Below, piece after piece: positions 9,012 through 17,025 of a DNA stretch of 64,000 nucleotides (position 1 is its first letter; each line of letters starts with the position of its first letter). Source of the stretch: Tersicoccus mangrovi. GTDB lineage: Bacteria > Actinomycetota > Actinomycetes > Actinomycetales > Micrococcaceae. The position numbers and the translations under genes were made by a program. Where the stretch lies: assembly GCF_036881825.1 (NCBI RefSeq), contig NZ_JBAJMW010000005.1, positions 124,001-188,000 on the forward strand, written 5' to 3'. Under the pieces are notes generated by a model, which did not search any database, was not told where the DNA came from, and was given only the letters and a program-made list of their open reading frames with translations.

Positions 9012-9931
9012 ACGTCGCCGTCACCGTCGCTGTGCTGACCTACCGGCGGCCCACCGAGCTGGCCCGGCTGCTGGACTCCCTGCCGGCACGGCTGGCGGAG
9101 GTCGAGGATGCCGACGTGCACGTCGTCGTCGTCGACAACGATCCGGACGGCGCGGGTCGTCGCGTCGTGGCCGATCATCCGGTCGGCGCCCGGTACGTGC
9201 TCGAGCCCTCACCTGGGATCGCGGCGGCTCGCGCGGCCGCCATCGAGCAGGCGTGCGACGCCGACCTGCTGGCCTTCATCGACGACGACGAGATCGCTCT
9301 GCCGGGCTGGCTGCGCGAGCTCGTGCGGGTCTGGCGGGCGACGGGCGCGGCCGCCGTCGCCGGGCGGGTGCAGACGGTGCTGCCCCCGGACATCGATCCC
9401 TGGCTGCGCGCGGTGGGGTACTTCTCCCGGCCGGACCGGGTGACGGGCACACGGGTACGTGCCGCTGCGACCAGCAACCTGCTGCTCGATCTGCACCAGG
9501 TGCGGGAGTCCGGGGTCCGGTTCGACCCGACGCTCGGCCTGTCGGGAGGCGAGGACACCCTCTTCACCTATCAACTCACGGATGCGGGCCGGGAGATCGT
9601 CTGGTGCCACGAGTCGGTCGTCGACAGCCCCCTGTCCGCCGAGCGCCTCGACCGCACGTGGGCGCTCGCGCGGGCGTACGGACACGGCAACACCGACGCG
9701 GAGATCGCGCTGCGGCGCGCTGACGGCCGGCTCGACCGGCTGGCCGTGGCGGCCCGGTGGACGACGGTCGGACTGATGCGGATCGGCGTCGGCGCGGCCC
9801 GCGAGCTGTGGGGACGCTGGCGCAACGACCTGCGCCACGAATCGCGCGGCACGCGAAGCATGCACCGTGGCCGCGGCATCCTGGCGGGTGTGCGCGGTGA
9901 CCGGTTCCACGAGTACCACCGGCCGGGCTGA
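9008..9931 (+). CDS. GT2-type glycosyltransferase, 307 aa
   Basis: A GT-A fold is indicated by the N-terminus (VAVLTYRRPTELARLLDSL), by VVVDNDPDG, by the donor/metal motif FIDDDEIALPGW and by a later GLSGGEDTLF segment. These correspond to nucleotide binding, the DxD metal site and the catalytic ED region of GT2 enzymes. It is the last gene of the overlapping operon and begins with GTG in a GTGA overlap. No membrane helix is evident, so it probably works on a lipid-linked acceptor at the inner membrane surface. Confidence 0.85.
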   Translation: MNVAVTVAVLTYRRPTELARLLDSLPARLAEVEDADVHVVVVDNDPDGAGRRVVADHPVGARYVLEPSPGIAAARAAAIEQACDADLLAFIDDDEIALPGWLRELVRVWRATGAAAVAGRVQTVLPPDIDPWLRAVGYFSRPDRVTGTRVRAAATSNLLLDLHQVRESGVRFDPTLGLSGGEDTLFTYQLTDAGREIVWCHESVVDSPLSAERLDRTWALARAYGHGNTDAEIALRRADGRLDRLAVAARWTTVGLMRIGVGAARELWGRWRNDLRHESRGTRSMHRGRGILAGVRGDRFHEYHRPG

Positions 9932-9982
9932 CGGTACTGATTCTCGATCGACCTCCGCTCTCACGGCGGCGGCGCGGGATGG

Positions 9983-11056
9983 TCAGCCGATCGGCCCGTT
10001 CTGCCACGGCGGGGAGAAGAGCACCCGGCCCGGGGACGCACTGAGCAGGCGTCCCACCGCCCAGCACACGACCAGGACCACCGGCGCCTCCACCACGGGC
10101 AGCAGCCACAGGGCCGGCGTCGGGAGCGCGTGTGCCAGCCGGTCCGGCGGCAGCACGGTGATCAGAAGCTGGATCACCGGGACGTGGAGCACGTAGATCC
10201 AGAGGGTGCGCCTGCCGATGACGCGGGCGAACCACCGCAACGGCGCCCACCGCACCAGCACCGCGACGATGCAGCCGAATCCGATCACGACGGCGATCCC
10301 CCGGACCCGTTCGAACGCCTCGGACAGCTCGACCGAGGGAAAGAACCGGTCCGCCCAGATCAGGGCCGCGAGGGCGCCGGCGACGAGGAGCGCGCGCGGC
10401 ACGGTGGCCCGGGACGCCAGTGACCGGACCGACTGCGGGAACCGCGCACCGATCGCGAAGTAGAGGCCGAGGGCGAGGATCTTCGTCCAGAACTCCGGTG
10501 TCACGTCGATCACCTCGGCGGTCCAGGAGACGAGACCGAAACCCAGGAGGACGATCCACCCCGGCATGCGGCGCAGCAGCGTCAGCACCACCGTGTAGAC
10601 CACCAGCCCCATGAGATACCACAGGGGCGTATCCGGCACCAGCAGTTGTGCCAGGACATCGGCCGGACCGTCGACGCGGTGGGGCACCCCGTCCGCGACC
10701 ACCAGCCCGACCACCGCGTAGATCACCAGCCATACGGCATAGAGCCACGCGTTGGCCGCGACCGGTCGACCGATCGCGCGGAATCCGGCGGCGATGCGTC
10801 GGCTGGCCAGCAGTCCCGACATCGAGAGCAGCACGGGCATCCGCAGGGCATCGATGAGCGCATTGAGCCTGCCCCACACGGAGACGACGCCCGACGCGGC
10901 ATCGGTGGCGGCCATAGGCGCCAGATGCCACAGGCAGACATGGAAGAGGACGACCCCGCAGACCGCCATACCCCGGGCGGCGTCCACCCACGGCAGTCGG
11001 GCGGCGGCGCCACCGGCGGCCGATGCCGTTCGCGCACCGGCGGCGCTCTCAAGCAC
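9983..11056 (-). CDS. acyltransferase 3 family membrane protein, 357 aa
   Basis: After a short Ala-rich N-terminus the sequence reads LPWVDAARGMAVCGVVLFHV, the usual opening of acyltransferase family 3 with its catalytic-site His in the first membrane region. About ten hydrophobic segments follow, including IYVLHVPVIQLLI near the end. These proteins O-acylate sugars of polysaccharides or lipids from the cytoplasmic side. The GTG start overlaps the end of the upstream glycosyltransferase by eight bases (GTGCTTGA), so it belongs to the initiating-transferase operon and probably decorates the same polymer. Confidence 0.85.
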   Translation of the reverse strand: MLESAAGARTASAAGGAAARLPWVDAARGMAVCGVVLFHVCLWHLAPMAATDAASGVVSVWGRLNALIDALRMPVLLSMSGLLASRRIAAGFRAIGRPVAANAWLYAVWLVIYAVVGLVVADGVPHRVDGPADVLAQLLVPDTPLWYLMGLVVYTVVLTLLRRMPGWIVLLGFGLVSWTAEVIDVTPEFWTKILALGLYFAIGARFPQSVRSLASRATVPRALLVAGALAALIWADRFFPSVELSEAFERVRGIAVVIGFGCIVAVLVRWAPLRWFARVIGRRTLWIYVLHVPVIQLLITVLPPDRLAHALPTPALWLLPVVEAPVVLVVCWAVGRLLSASPGRVLFSPPWQNGPIG

Positions 11057-12281
11057 GGCCTGCGTCCCGCCGGCTCGCCCCGCCGGTCCGTTCCCAGTCC
11101 CCCGTGCGGCGGCCGGTGGCCGTGCCGCGCGAGCTCTCGCCCGCGGCGAGCCGGCGGGCCAGGTCCTCGTAGGCGTCGGTCACGTCGTCCCAGGTGTACC
11201 GCTGTGCCGCCATGGCCTGCAGACGGTCCCCCCGCACGGCGAGCGCCGCCCGGTCGCCCTCGGCCTCGTCGATCGCGGACGCGAGGGCCGCCGCGCCGGA
11301 GACGAAGCGGCCGTCGGCGCCGAGCACCTCCCGGTTGAAGACGACGTCCCACGCGATCACGGGTGCCCCGGCACCGACGGCGCGGAGCAGGGACGGGTTG
11401 GTCCCGCCCACGGAGTGGCCGTGCAGGTAGGTGGTGGCGTGGGCGTACAGCGCGTCCAGCAGCTGCTGGTCCCACACGCCGCCGAGGAGCCGGATCCGCG
11501 GGTCCCCGGCCGCGGCCCGCTCGACCCGCTCCGTGTAGGCGGCGGCGTAGGGGGCGGTGCCCACGACGACGAGCGGCTCCGTCGCCGCGGAGGCCCGGTA
11601 GCCCTCGACCAGCTCGGCCACGTGGTTCTCCGGCTCGAACCGGGCGACCACGAGGTGGTAGTGCCCCGGCGTCACGCCGACCCCGGTGAGCGGCGCCGCC
11701 GGGACGTCCGTCAGGAGCGGTGCCCCGTAGGCGATCAGCTCCGTCGCGGCGTCGAACTCGATCCGGTAGTAGTCCGCGATGCCGGTGGCGTCCGCGATCA
11801 AAGCGTCGGCGGTGCGCACGGCGAGGGCCTCAGCCGTCCGGTAGAACCGGCGCCCGGCGCCGCCCCACTTGCCGCGCTGCCACTCGAGCCCGTCGACGTG
11901 GACGGCCACGGGCACCCCGCGCGACTGGATCAGCGGCACGAACGGCGCGTTGGCGGCGTTGAACACGAACGCGGCGTCCTGCTGGTCGCGCCACCACAGG
12001 TGAACGGCCGACACCGCGGTGTGGCTGAGCGTCTCCAGCGTCTTGCGGCGCATCGCGGGCAGCTGCACGAGGCTCATGCCCCGGTACTGGGTCGGCGCGC
12101 CGGCGGACATGCTCCGGCAGTAGACCGTCACGTGGTGACCGCGCTCGGCGAGCCGGGCGCCGATCTCCTCGACCGCGGTCTCGAAGCCCCCGTAGGCGGC
12201 CGGCACGCCGCGCGTGCCCACCATCGCGATGCGCAAGGGACCGGCCGGCGGGACCCCGTCGGCCGTGTGCGTCGTGTTCAT
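11049..12281 (-). CDS. DUF1972-type GT4 glycosyltransferase, 410 aa
   Basis: Residues about 17-45 contain VGTRGVPAAYGGFETAVEEI, the hallmark of the DUF1972 N-terminal domain found in rhamnosyl and related transferases of capsule loci. A GT-B C-terminal domain follows, with a VARFEPENHVAELVEGY segment and HGHSVGGTNPSLLRA in the donor loop. It would add the second or a later sugar to the lipid carrier primed by the neighbouring initiating enzyme. The gene starts 43 bases after the sugar transferase and overlaps the acyltransferase. An ATG preceded by a G-run makes the start secure. Confidence 0.88.
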   Translation of the reverse strand: MNTTHTADGVPPAGPLRIAMVGTRGVPAAYGGFETAVEEIGARLAERGHHVTVYCRSMSAGAPTQYRGMSLVQLPAMRRKTLETLSHTAVSAVHLWWRDQQDAAFVFNAANAPFVPLIQSRGVPVAVHVDGLEWQRGKWGGAGRRFYRTAEALAVRTADALIADATGIADYYRIEFDAATELIAYGAPLLTDVPAAPLTGVGVTPGHYHLVVARFEPENHVAELVEGYRASAATEPLVVVGTAPYAAAYTERVERAAAGDPRIRLLGGVWDQQLLDALYAHATTYLHGHSVGGTNPSLLRAVGAGAPVIAWDVVFNREVLGADGRFVSGAAALASAIDEAEGDRAALAVRGDRLQAMAAQRYTWDDVTDAYEDLARRLAAGESSRGTATGRRTGDWERTGGASRRDAGRA

Positions 12282-12324
12282 CGTCCCCCCATGTCCGCGG
12301 CACGGTCTTCCGCGCCGCCCGTGC

Positions 12325-13863
12325 TCAGTAGGCGCCCTTCTTGTTCATCATGACCTTGAGGGTCTGCCACATGATCATCAGGTCCCCGAGGATCGACCAG
12401 TTCTCCACGTAGTAGAGGTCGAGCCGGACACTCTCCTCCCAGTCCAGGTCGGAGCGGCCGTTGACCTGCCACAGACCGGTGATGCCCGGCTTGATGAACA
12501 GGCGCCGGTGGGTGTGGCCGTGGTACGCGGCCACCTCGGACGGCAGCGGCGGACGCGGGCCGACGAGCGACATGTCCCCGCGGAGGACGTTGATGATCTG
12601 CGGCAGTTCATCGAGCGACGTGCGGCGCAGCAGCGAGCCGAGCCGGGTCACCCGTGGATCGTTCTTCAGCTTGAACAGCACCCCGGCGCCCTCGTTCTGG
12701 CCCCGCAGCGCCGCCAGGTCCTGCTCGGCGGTCTGCACCATGGACCGGAACTTCAGCATCGTGAACGACGTGCCGTTGCGCCCCACCCGGACCTGCCGGA
12801 AGAGGGCCGGACCGGGGCTGTCGCGCCGCACCAGCAGCGCGATCAGGCCCATCGGCACGACCAGCACCAGCAGGGCGAGCGCGGCGAAGGCGATGTCCAT
12901 CGAGCGTTTGACGACGTGCCGGCTGCCCGAGAAGGTCGGCAGGTCAACGTGCATCAACGGCAGGCCCTCGACGGGCCGGAACCGGATCCGCGGGCCGGCC
13001 ACGTTGGTCAGCGACGACGCGACGACGAGCTGCGTGCTGGTCTTCTCCAGCTCCCAGCCGAGTTCGCGGATGAAGCTGGCGCCGGCCGCGAGCTGGCCGC
13101 CGACGATGACGGCGTCCGCCCCGTACCGCTGGACGACGGCGGGGACGTTCCTCACCTGGGTGAACACCGGGACGGCCTCGTCGCCGGCGCGCAGCCCCCG
13201 CCCCGTCACGTCGTCCTCGATCACGGCGGCCACGACCTTGAAGACGGCACCGGACTTCGTGGCGATCCGGGCGATGACGTACTCGACGTCCTCCCGGGAA
13301 CCCAGCACCACGACGCGGGACAGGAAGTAGCCGTCCTTGCGGTGCCAGGTGAGCCATCGGCGCGCGAGCCAGCGCTCCAGCAGCAGGGCGCACGTCGCCA
13401 CCGGGATCCCCGCGAACACGTAGCCGCGGCTGGAGTCGGCCTGGAAGGCGAGGAAGAGCACGGCTGTCGCACCGATCGCGGCGGCACCGGCATTGGCCAC
13501 CGCCTTGTATTCGTCCGATCCCATGCCGAGAACCTGCCGGTCCCGGCTGCGGAACATCGCGAGCAGCGCCATCCAGACCAGGAACACGACGACGGCCTGG
13601 GCCATCTGCTCCGGGCGGAGCATGCGTCCGGTGAAGACCTCGGGATGGAGAGCGAGCTGGGTGCCGAGGATGCCGGCGAAGACGAGGGCGGTGTCCATGA
13701 CGAGCAGGCCGGCGCGGTAGCGGCGCACCCAGCGTGCGGTGGTCATGGTGCCACCGGAGGCGAACGGGTGAGGGAGGCGCACGCGGGTGCGCGTGGTGCC
13801 CAGCCCCGTCAGATCCATCGATGCGTTGCCGACGCCGATGGCGTCATGCCCGAGCTGAGTCAC
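12325..13863 (-). CDS. initiating sugar-phosphate transferase (polyprenyl-phosphate glycosylphosphotransferase), 512 aa
   Basis: The N-terminal half has four to five membrane segments and a Rossmann-like domain. The C-terminal bacterial sugar transferase domain contains KRSMDIAFAA, VGRNGTSFTMLKFRSM, SLDELPQIINVLRGDMSLVG, PRPPLP and GITGLWQVNGRSD. Such enzymes (WbaP/WcaJ/CpsE type) move sugar-1-phosphate onto undecaprenyl phosphate and so start each repeat unit. I chose the GTG at 13863 because GGAGGGGG lies five bases upstream; the frame stays open 12 codons further without a ribosome site. The long leader contains a striking hairpin. The enzyme commits flux to the polymer, so it is a sensible control point. 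Confidence 0.9.
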   Translation of the reverse strand: MTQLGHDAIGVGNASMDLTGLGTTRTRVRLPHPFASGGTMTTARWVRRYRAGLLVMDTALVFAGILGTQLALHPEVFTGRMLRPEQMAQAVVVFLVWMALLAMFRSRDRQVLGMGSDEYKAVANAGAAAIGATAVLFLAFQADSSRGYVFAGIPVATCALLLERWLARRWLTWHRKDGYFLSRVVVLGSREDVEYVIARIATKSGAVFKVVAAVIEDDVTGRGLRAGDEAVPVFTQVRNVPAVVQRYGADAVIVGGQLAAGASFIRELGWELEKTSTQLVVASSLTNVAGPRIRFRPVEGLPLMHVDLPTFSGSRHVVKRSMDIAFAALALLVLVVPMGLIALLVRRDSPGPALFRQVRVGRNGTSFTMLKFRSMVQTAEQDLAALRGQNEGAGVLFKLKNDPRVTRLGSLLRRTSLDELPQIINVLRGDMSLVGPRPPLPSEVAAYHGHTHRRLFIKPGITGLWQVNGRSDLDWEESVRLDLYYVENWSILGDLMIMWQTLKVMMNKKGAY

Positions 13864-14349
13864 GTTCCCCCTCCACCGGACTTCCGGGCCGCGTGACACG
13901 CGCCCGGAGGAGCCTCTTACTGAAGGAGTCGGCGGCGGCTGGGGGGGGCCTTGGTCTCAGAAGGCCATCCGCCGCCGACTCCGTCTCAGGGCCCCCCGTC
14001 CCGGTGGACCTCACCCGGCGTCGTCGACGCACGGTGAGGATCACCGGTCCGGGAGGATGGCGGGTGGTCAACACGCGAACGGTCGCTTGTGACCCCCACC
14101 CGAGCAGCCTCGCAGAGTCCCCCCAGGGCTGCTCTCGGTGATGCGGAAAGTATGTGAAAACCGTGCCGTGGTCCCCCGGCAGATCTTCCCCCGTTGTTTC
14201 CGCTTCTCCTTCAGTCTAGGTGCGTTCGCTGACGCGAACAGGGCTGGGACTACGGGTCTTGTCCGGCCGACTACTCTAATTCGACCGGTCAAACAGGTGA
14301 CCGGCCGGTAATGAGCGTCTCACCACCGGGTATTCCCCGGACGACCACT
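13864..14349. other. 486-base region between the LuxR pair and the initiating transferase
   Basis: No gene is credible here. On the minus strand it should carry the promoter and a long leader of the sugar transferase. Two TANNNT -10 candidates are TAGACT (14213-14218) and TAGAGT (14273-14278), neither with a good -35. The inverted repeat CCGGTC-N8-GACCGG (14285-14304) could end the upstream regulator transcript. The large hairpin at 13925-13982 is described separately. On the plus strand two small hairpins have C-rich loops (14102-14134 and 14164-14181). Confidence 0.6.
13925..13982 (-). promoter_or_regulatory. long nested hairpin in the 5' leader of the initiating sugar transferase
   Basis: A 14-bp perfect outer stem (13925-13938 with 13969-13982) encloses an inner six-base stem GGCCTT/AAGGCC (13947-13952 with 13961-13966). 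In the minus-strand transcript the unpaired side contains a run of eight C. That C-run can instead pair with the G-rich block at 13990-13997, which gives two mutually exclusive folds. The element ends about 60 bases before the GTG start, so a terminator/antiterminator or protein-binding role in polymer synthesis is plausible but unproven. Confidence 0.6.
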
Positions 14350-17025
14350 CTAAGGGTCCGTGCCGGGCCCCGAGCGTGGCAGCAGATTCTCCCGCCGGCT
14401 CACCCCCAGCTTGGGGTAGACGCGGTACAGATGGTTCTCGACGGTGCGCACCGAGACCCCCATCGCCGCCGCGATCTGCCGGTTCGTCCGGCCGGCGAGC
14501 AGGTGCTCGACGATCTCGCGTTCACGCCGGGTCAGCACGCTCAGGTCGGGGCCACCGTCCGCCTCCGCACTGTCCACGCCGAGGGCGCGCGCGCCGTCGG
14601 CGGTCAGGCGCTGCAGCGCTCTCGCCCGGGCGTGGCCTCCGTCGGACTCGAGCAACGGAACCGCCGCGCGGCGGGCCTGCAGGGCGATCAGCGGGTAACC
14701 CATCTCGGCGGCGACGTCCGCCGCGGTGGCCAGACCGTCACCGTCCCCGTCGAGCAGGGCCAGGGCGTACGCGTGCAGCATGCCGGCCGACTCGCTCTCG
14801 TGTCCCTCGGTCAGCTCGATGACCCGTCGCGGGTCGCGCAGCGGGGCGAGGAAGGCGCCGAAGAGACGCAGATCCACCTCGAGGGTGAGCGCCCCGGACT
14901 CCGCACTGGCCCGCGCGATCGCCTCGAGCTCGTCGAGGGCGGCGTCGACCCCCACCGTCGGCGCCGACGCGAGCGCCATGAACGCCCCGGCCATCTGGTA
15001 CTTCGGGTCGTTGTCCCGGGCGGGGAGCCACTCGAAGTCCTCCCGCGACCGCTGGGCCAGCGCGTCGTCGCCCCGCAGGGAGGCGGCGAAGGCGGTGACC
15101 CCCAGCGCGAGGGGCAGGCAGTTCTCCACGTCGGACTCCCGCAGCGCCTCGACCGCCGGCACGAGGTGGCCCAGGCCGTCGTCGACGTCTCCGGTCAGCA
15201 CTCCGATCATGCCGCGCACGAAGCCCACGGCTCCGCCGAAGTAGAGGAGATTGGCCGGGCCGCGATCGCTGTAGGCCTGCATCATCGTCGAGACGGCCTG
15301 CCACTGCGGGACGTGGATGCAGGCGATCACGTGACGGGTGAGGACGTATTCGTGGAACCCGGTCAGCGACGCCGACTGCTGCATGAGGGCGAACGCCTCC
15401 TCGGTGCAGGCCACCCCCGAAAGAGGCCGTCCGGTCCAGGCGAGCACCTCGCCGAGCTGGGTGAGGGCGACGACGCGGCAGGCCAGGTTCTGGTCCGGGC
15501 TCGCGATGATGGCCCGCAGCCGCTCCTCCAGCCCGTCGAACCGCGACTCGAGCAGCAGGGCGCCGGTCTCGATCAGCTCGATGCCGATCCGTGCGTGCCG
15601 CAGCACGGCCTGCTCGTACTCGTTCACGGACCGCTCGGCCTCGATCCGTTCGAGCGCCGTGCCCCACAGCCGGGCGTCGGCGCGCAGCGGGGTGGGCAGC
15701 CCGAGGGTCTGCAGGTGGATCTGCGCCATCTGGATCACCGCGGCCGCGACCACGAGAGGCTCGGACGACGTCGTCGCGAGCGACTCGGCGATCTCCACCG
15801 CCCGCGCCGTGTTGCCGCGCAGGAAGTTGCCGCGGGCCATCTCCACCTGGGCCTGGCCGATCAGCTCCGGATCGGTCACCACGGACGCGGCCCGCAGGGC
15901 GAAGTCCGGGTTGTAGACCTGGTTCGCGAGACGGGCGGCCTTGATCAGGTGCTGGTCCGGCACCCGGATGCCGCAGTCGAGCGACCACGCGACGTGGTGC
16001 AGCAGCCCGTCGAACGAGTAGGGGTCGAAGTCCATCTGCTCGACCAGCTGCTGACGGATCAGCAGGGACCGGCCGCGCGGCACGAGTGCGCGCACCAGGT
16101 CTCCGTAGAGGGGGTGGCTCGGCCGCACGACGGGCGGCTCGTCCTGGCTGACGGTGAGGATGCCGGCCGCCTCGAGCTGGGCGATGGACTCGCGGTGCCC
16201 GAGCCGTTCGGCGACGGCCAGCGGCAGCGGATCGGCCAGGGCCACCAGCTCGAGGGCCCGTCGCTCGGCGGGGGGCCTGCCCACGAGCTCCCGCTTGATC
16301 ACCTCGGTCAGCGGCAGCTCGGCGCTGGGGAACTCCCCCACGAGGATCCACACGCCCCGCCGCCGGACCAGGCTGTGGGTGCGGACGGCGCCCTCGATCA
16401 GCGCCTGCGCCATCATCGGGTTGCCCTCCGAGGCGCGCGCGAGGTAGCCGCCGACGCTGTGGAGGACCGGGCCGGCGAGGACGGTCTCGCACAGGTGCTG
16501 GATCTCCTCCTCGTCCATGGGCTCGATGTCGACCTGGTCGAGCAGTCCGTCGACGACGAGCTGGAGCAGGTCCGTCGGCAGGTCCGCCGACGTGCGGGCC
16601 AGCGCGACGAGGCGCAGCTGGCCGCCGGCCACGAGCTGTGCGATGAGTGCGGCGCTGCTCTCGTCGACGAACTGGGCGTCGTCCAGGACCAGCACGGGAA
16701 CGTGGCCGGCGGCGTCCGGGTGGAACCGCGCGTTCAGCTGGCGCATCACCGCCACGGGCGAGTCGACGTCGCGCGCGCTCAGCCCACTCAGGTACGGGCC
16801 GAGGGCCCCGAAGGGCACGGTCGCGAGACTGCTCGTGGCCAGCACGGCGGAGAGCGGGAGCGCCCCGTCGAGCAGGTCCTGCACGCCCCGGCCGACCATG
16901 GTCTTGCCCATCCCGAGGGCGCCGCGCACGACGCTGCCCCCGCCGATCCCCGTCCGGAGCTGCTCCGCGATGCGTTCGGCGATGACCCGGCGGCTGCCCT
17001 GCAGCAGGGGCGAGACGTCGCTCAC
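14350..17025 (-). CDS. ATPase-LuxR (LAL/STAND-type) transcriptional regulator, 891 aa
   Basis: An N-terminal NTPase has a Walker A GALGMGKT (residues 35-42) and a Walker B PVLVLDDAQ (about 108-116). A long helical region of TPR-like repeats spans roughly 330-800. The C-terminus is a LuxR helix-turn-helix (about 825-880) with LTRREREIVEHLLAGRTNRQ and a following SVRTVENHLYRVYPKLGV. Such regulators bind a ligand or partner on the repeats, hydrolyse ATP and activate transcription. The start is GTG and shares GTGA with the stop of the upstream paralogue, so the two are co-translated. It sits directly upstream of the polysaccharide-initiation operon on the same strand, which makes that operon a possible target. 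Confidence 0.9.
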   Translation of the reverse strand: MSDVSPLLQGSRRVIAERIAEQLRTGIGGGSVVRGALGMGKTMVGRGVQDLLDGALPLSAVLATSSLATVPFGALGPYLSGLSARDVDSPVAVMRQLNARFHPDAAGHVPVLVLDDAQFVDESSAALIAQLVAGGQLRLVALARTSADLPTDLLQLVVDGLLDQVDIEPMDEEEIQHLCETVLAGPVLHSVGGYLARASEGNPMMAQALIEGAVRTHSLVRRRGVWILVGEFPSAELPLTEVIKRELVGRPPAERRALELVALADPLPLAVAERLGHRESIAQLEAAGILTVSQDEPPVVRPSHPLYGDLVRALVPRGRSLLIRQQLVEQMDFDPYSFDGLLHHVAWSLDCGIRVPDQHLIKAARLANQVYNPDFALRAASVVTDPELIGQAQVEMARGNFLRGNTARAVEIAESLATTSSEPLVVAAAVIQMAQIHLQTLGLPTPLRADARLWGTALERIEAERSVNEYEQAVLRHARIGIELIETGALLLESRFDGLEERLRAIIASPDQNLACRVVALTQLGEVLAWTGRPLSGVACTEEAFALMQQSASLTGFHEYVLTRHVIACIHVPQWQAVSTMMQAYSDRGPANLLYFGGAVGFVRGMIGVLTGDVDDGLGHLVPAVEALRESDVENCLPLALGVTAFAASLRGDDALAQRSREDFEWLPARDNDPKYQMAGAFMALASAPTVGVDAALDELEAIARASAESGALTLEVDLRLFGAFLAPLRDPRRVIELTEGHESESAGMLHAYALALLDGDGDGLATAADVAAEMGYPLIALQARRAAVPLLESDGGHARARALQRLTADGARALGVDSAEADGGPDLSVLTRREREIVEHLLAGRTNRQIAAAMGVSVRTVENHLYRVYPKLGVSRRENLLPRSGPGTDP

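Noticed and set aside
9932..9982. terminator between the GT2 and acyltransferase genes
   Set aside because: No inverted repeat of useful length is present in these 51 bases.
14102..14181. two plus-strand hairpins with C-rich loops resembling a 6C RNA
   Set aside because: The second stem has only five pairs, the first loop is too large, and no promoter or terminator frames them.
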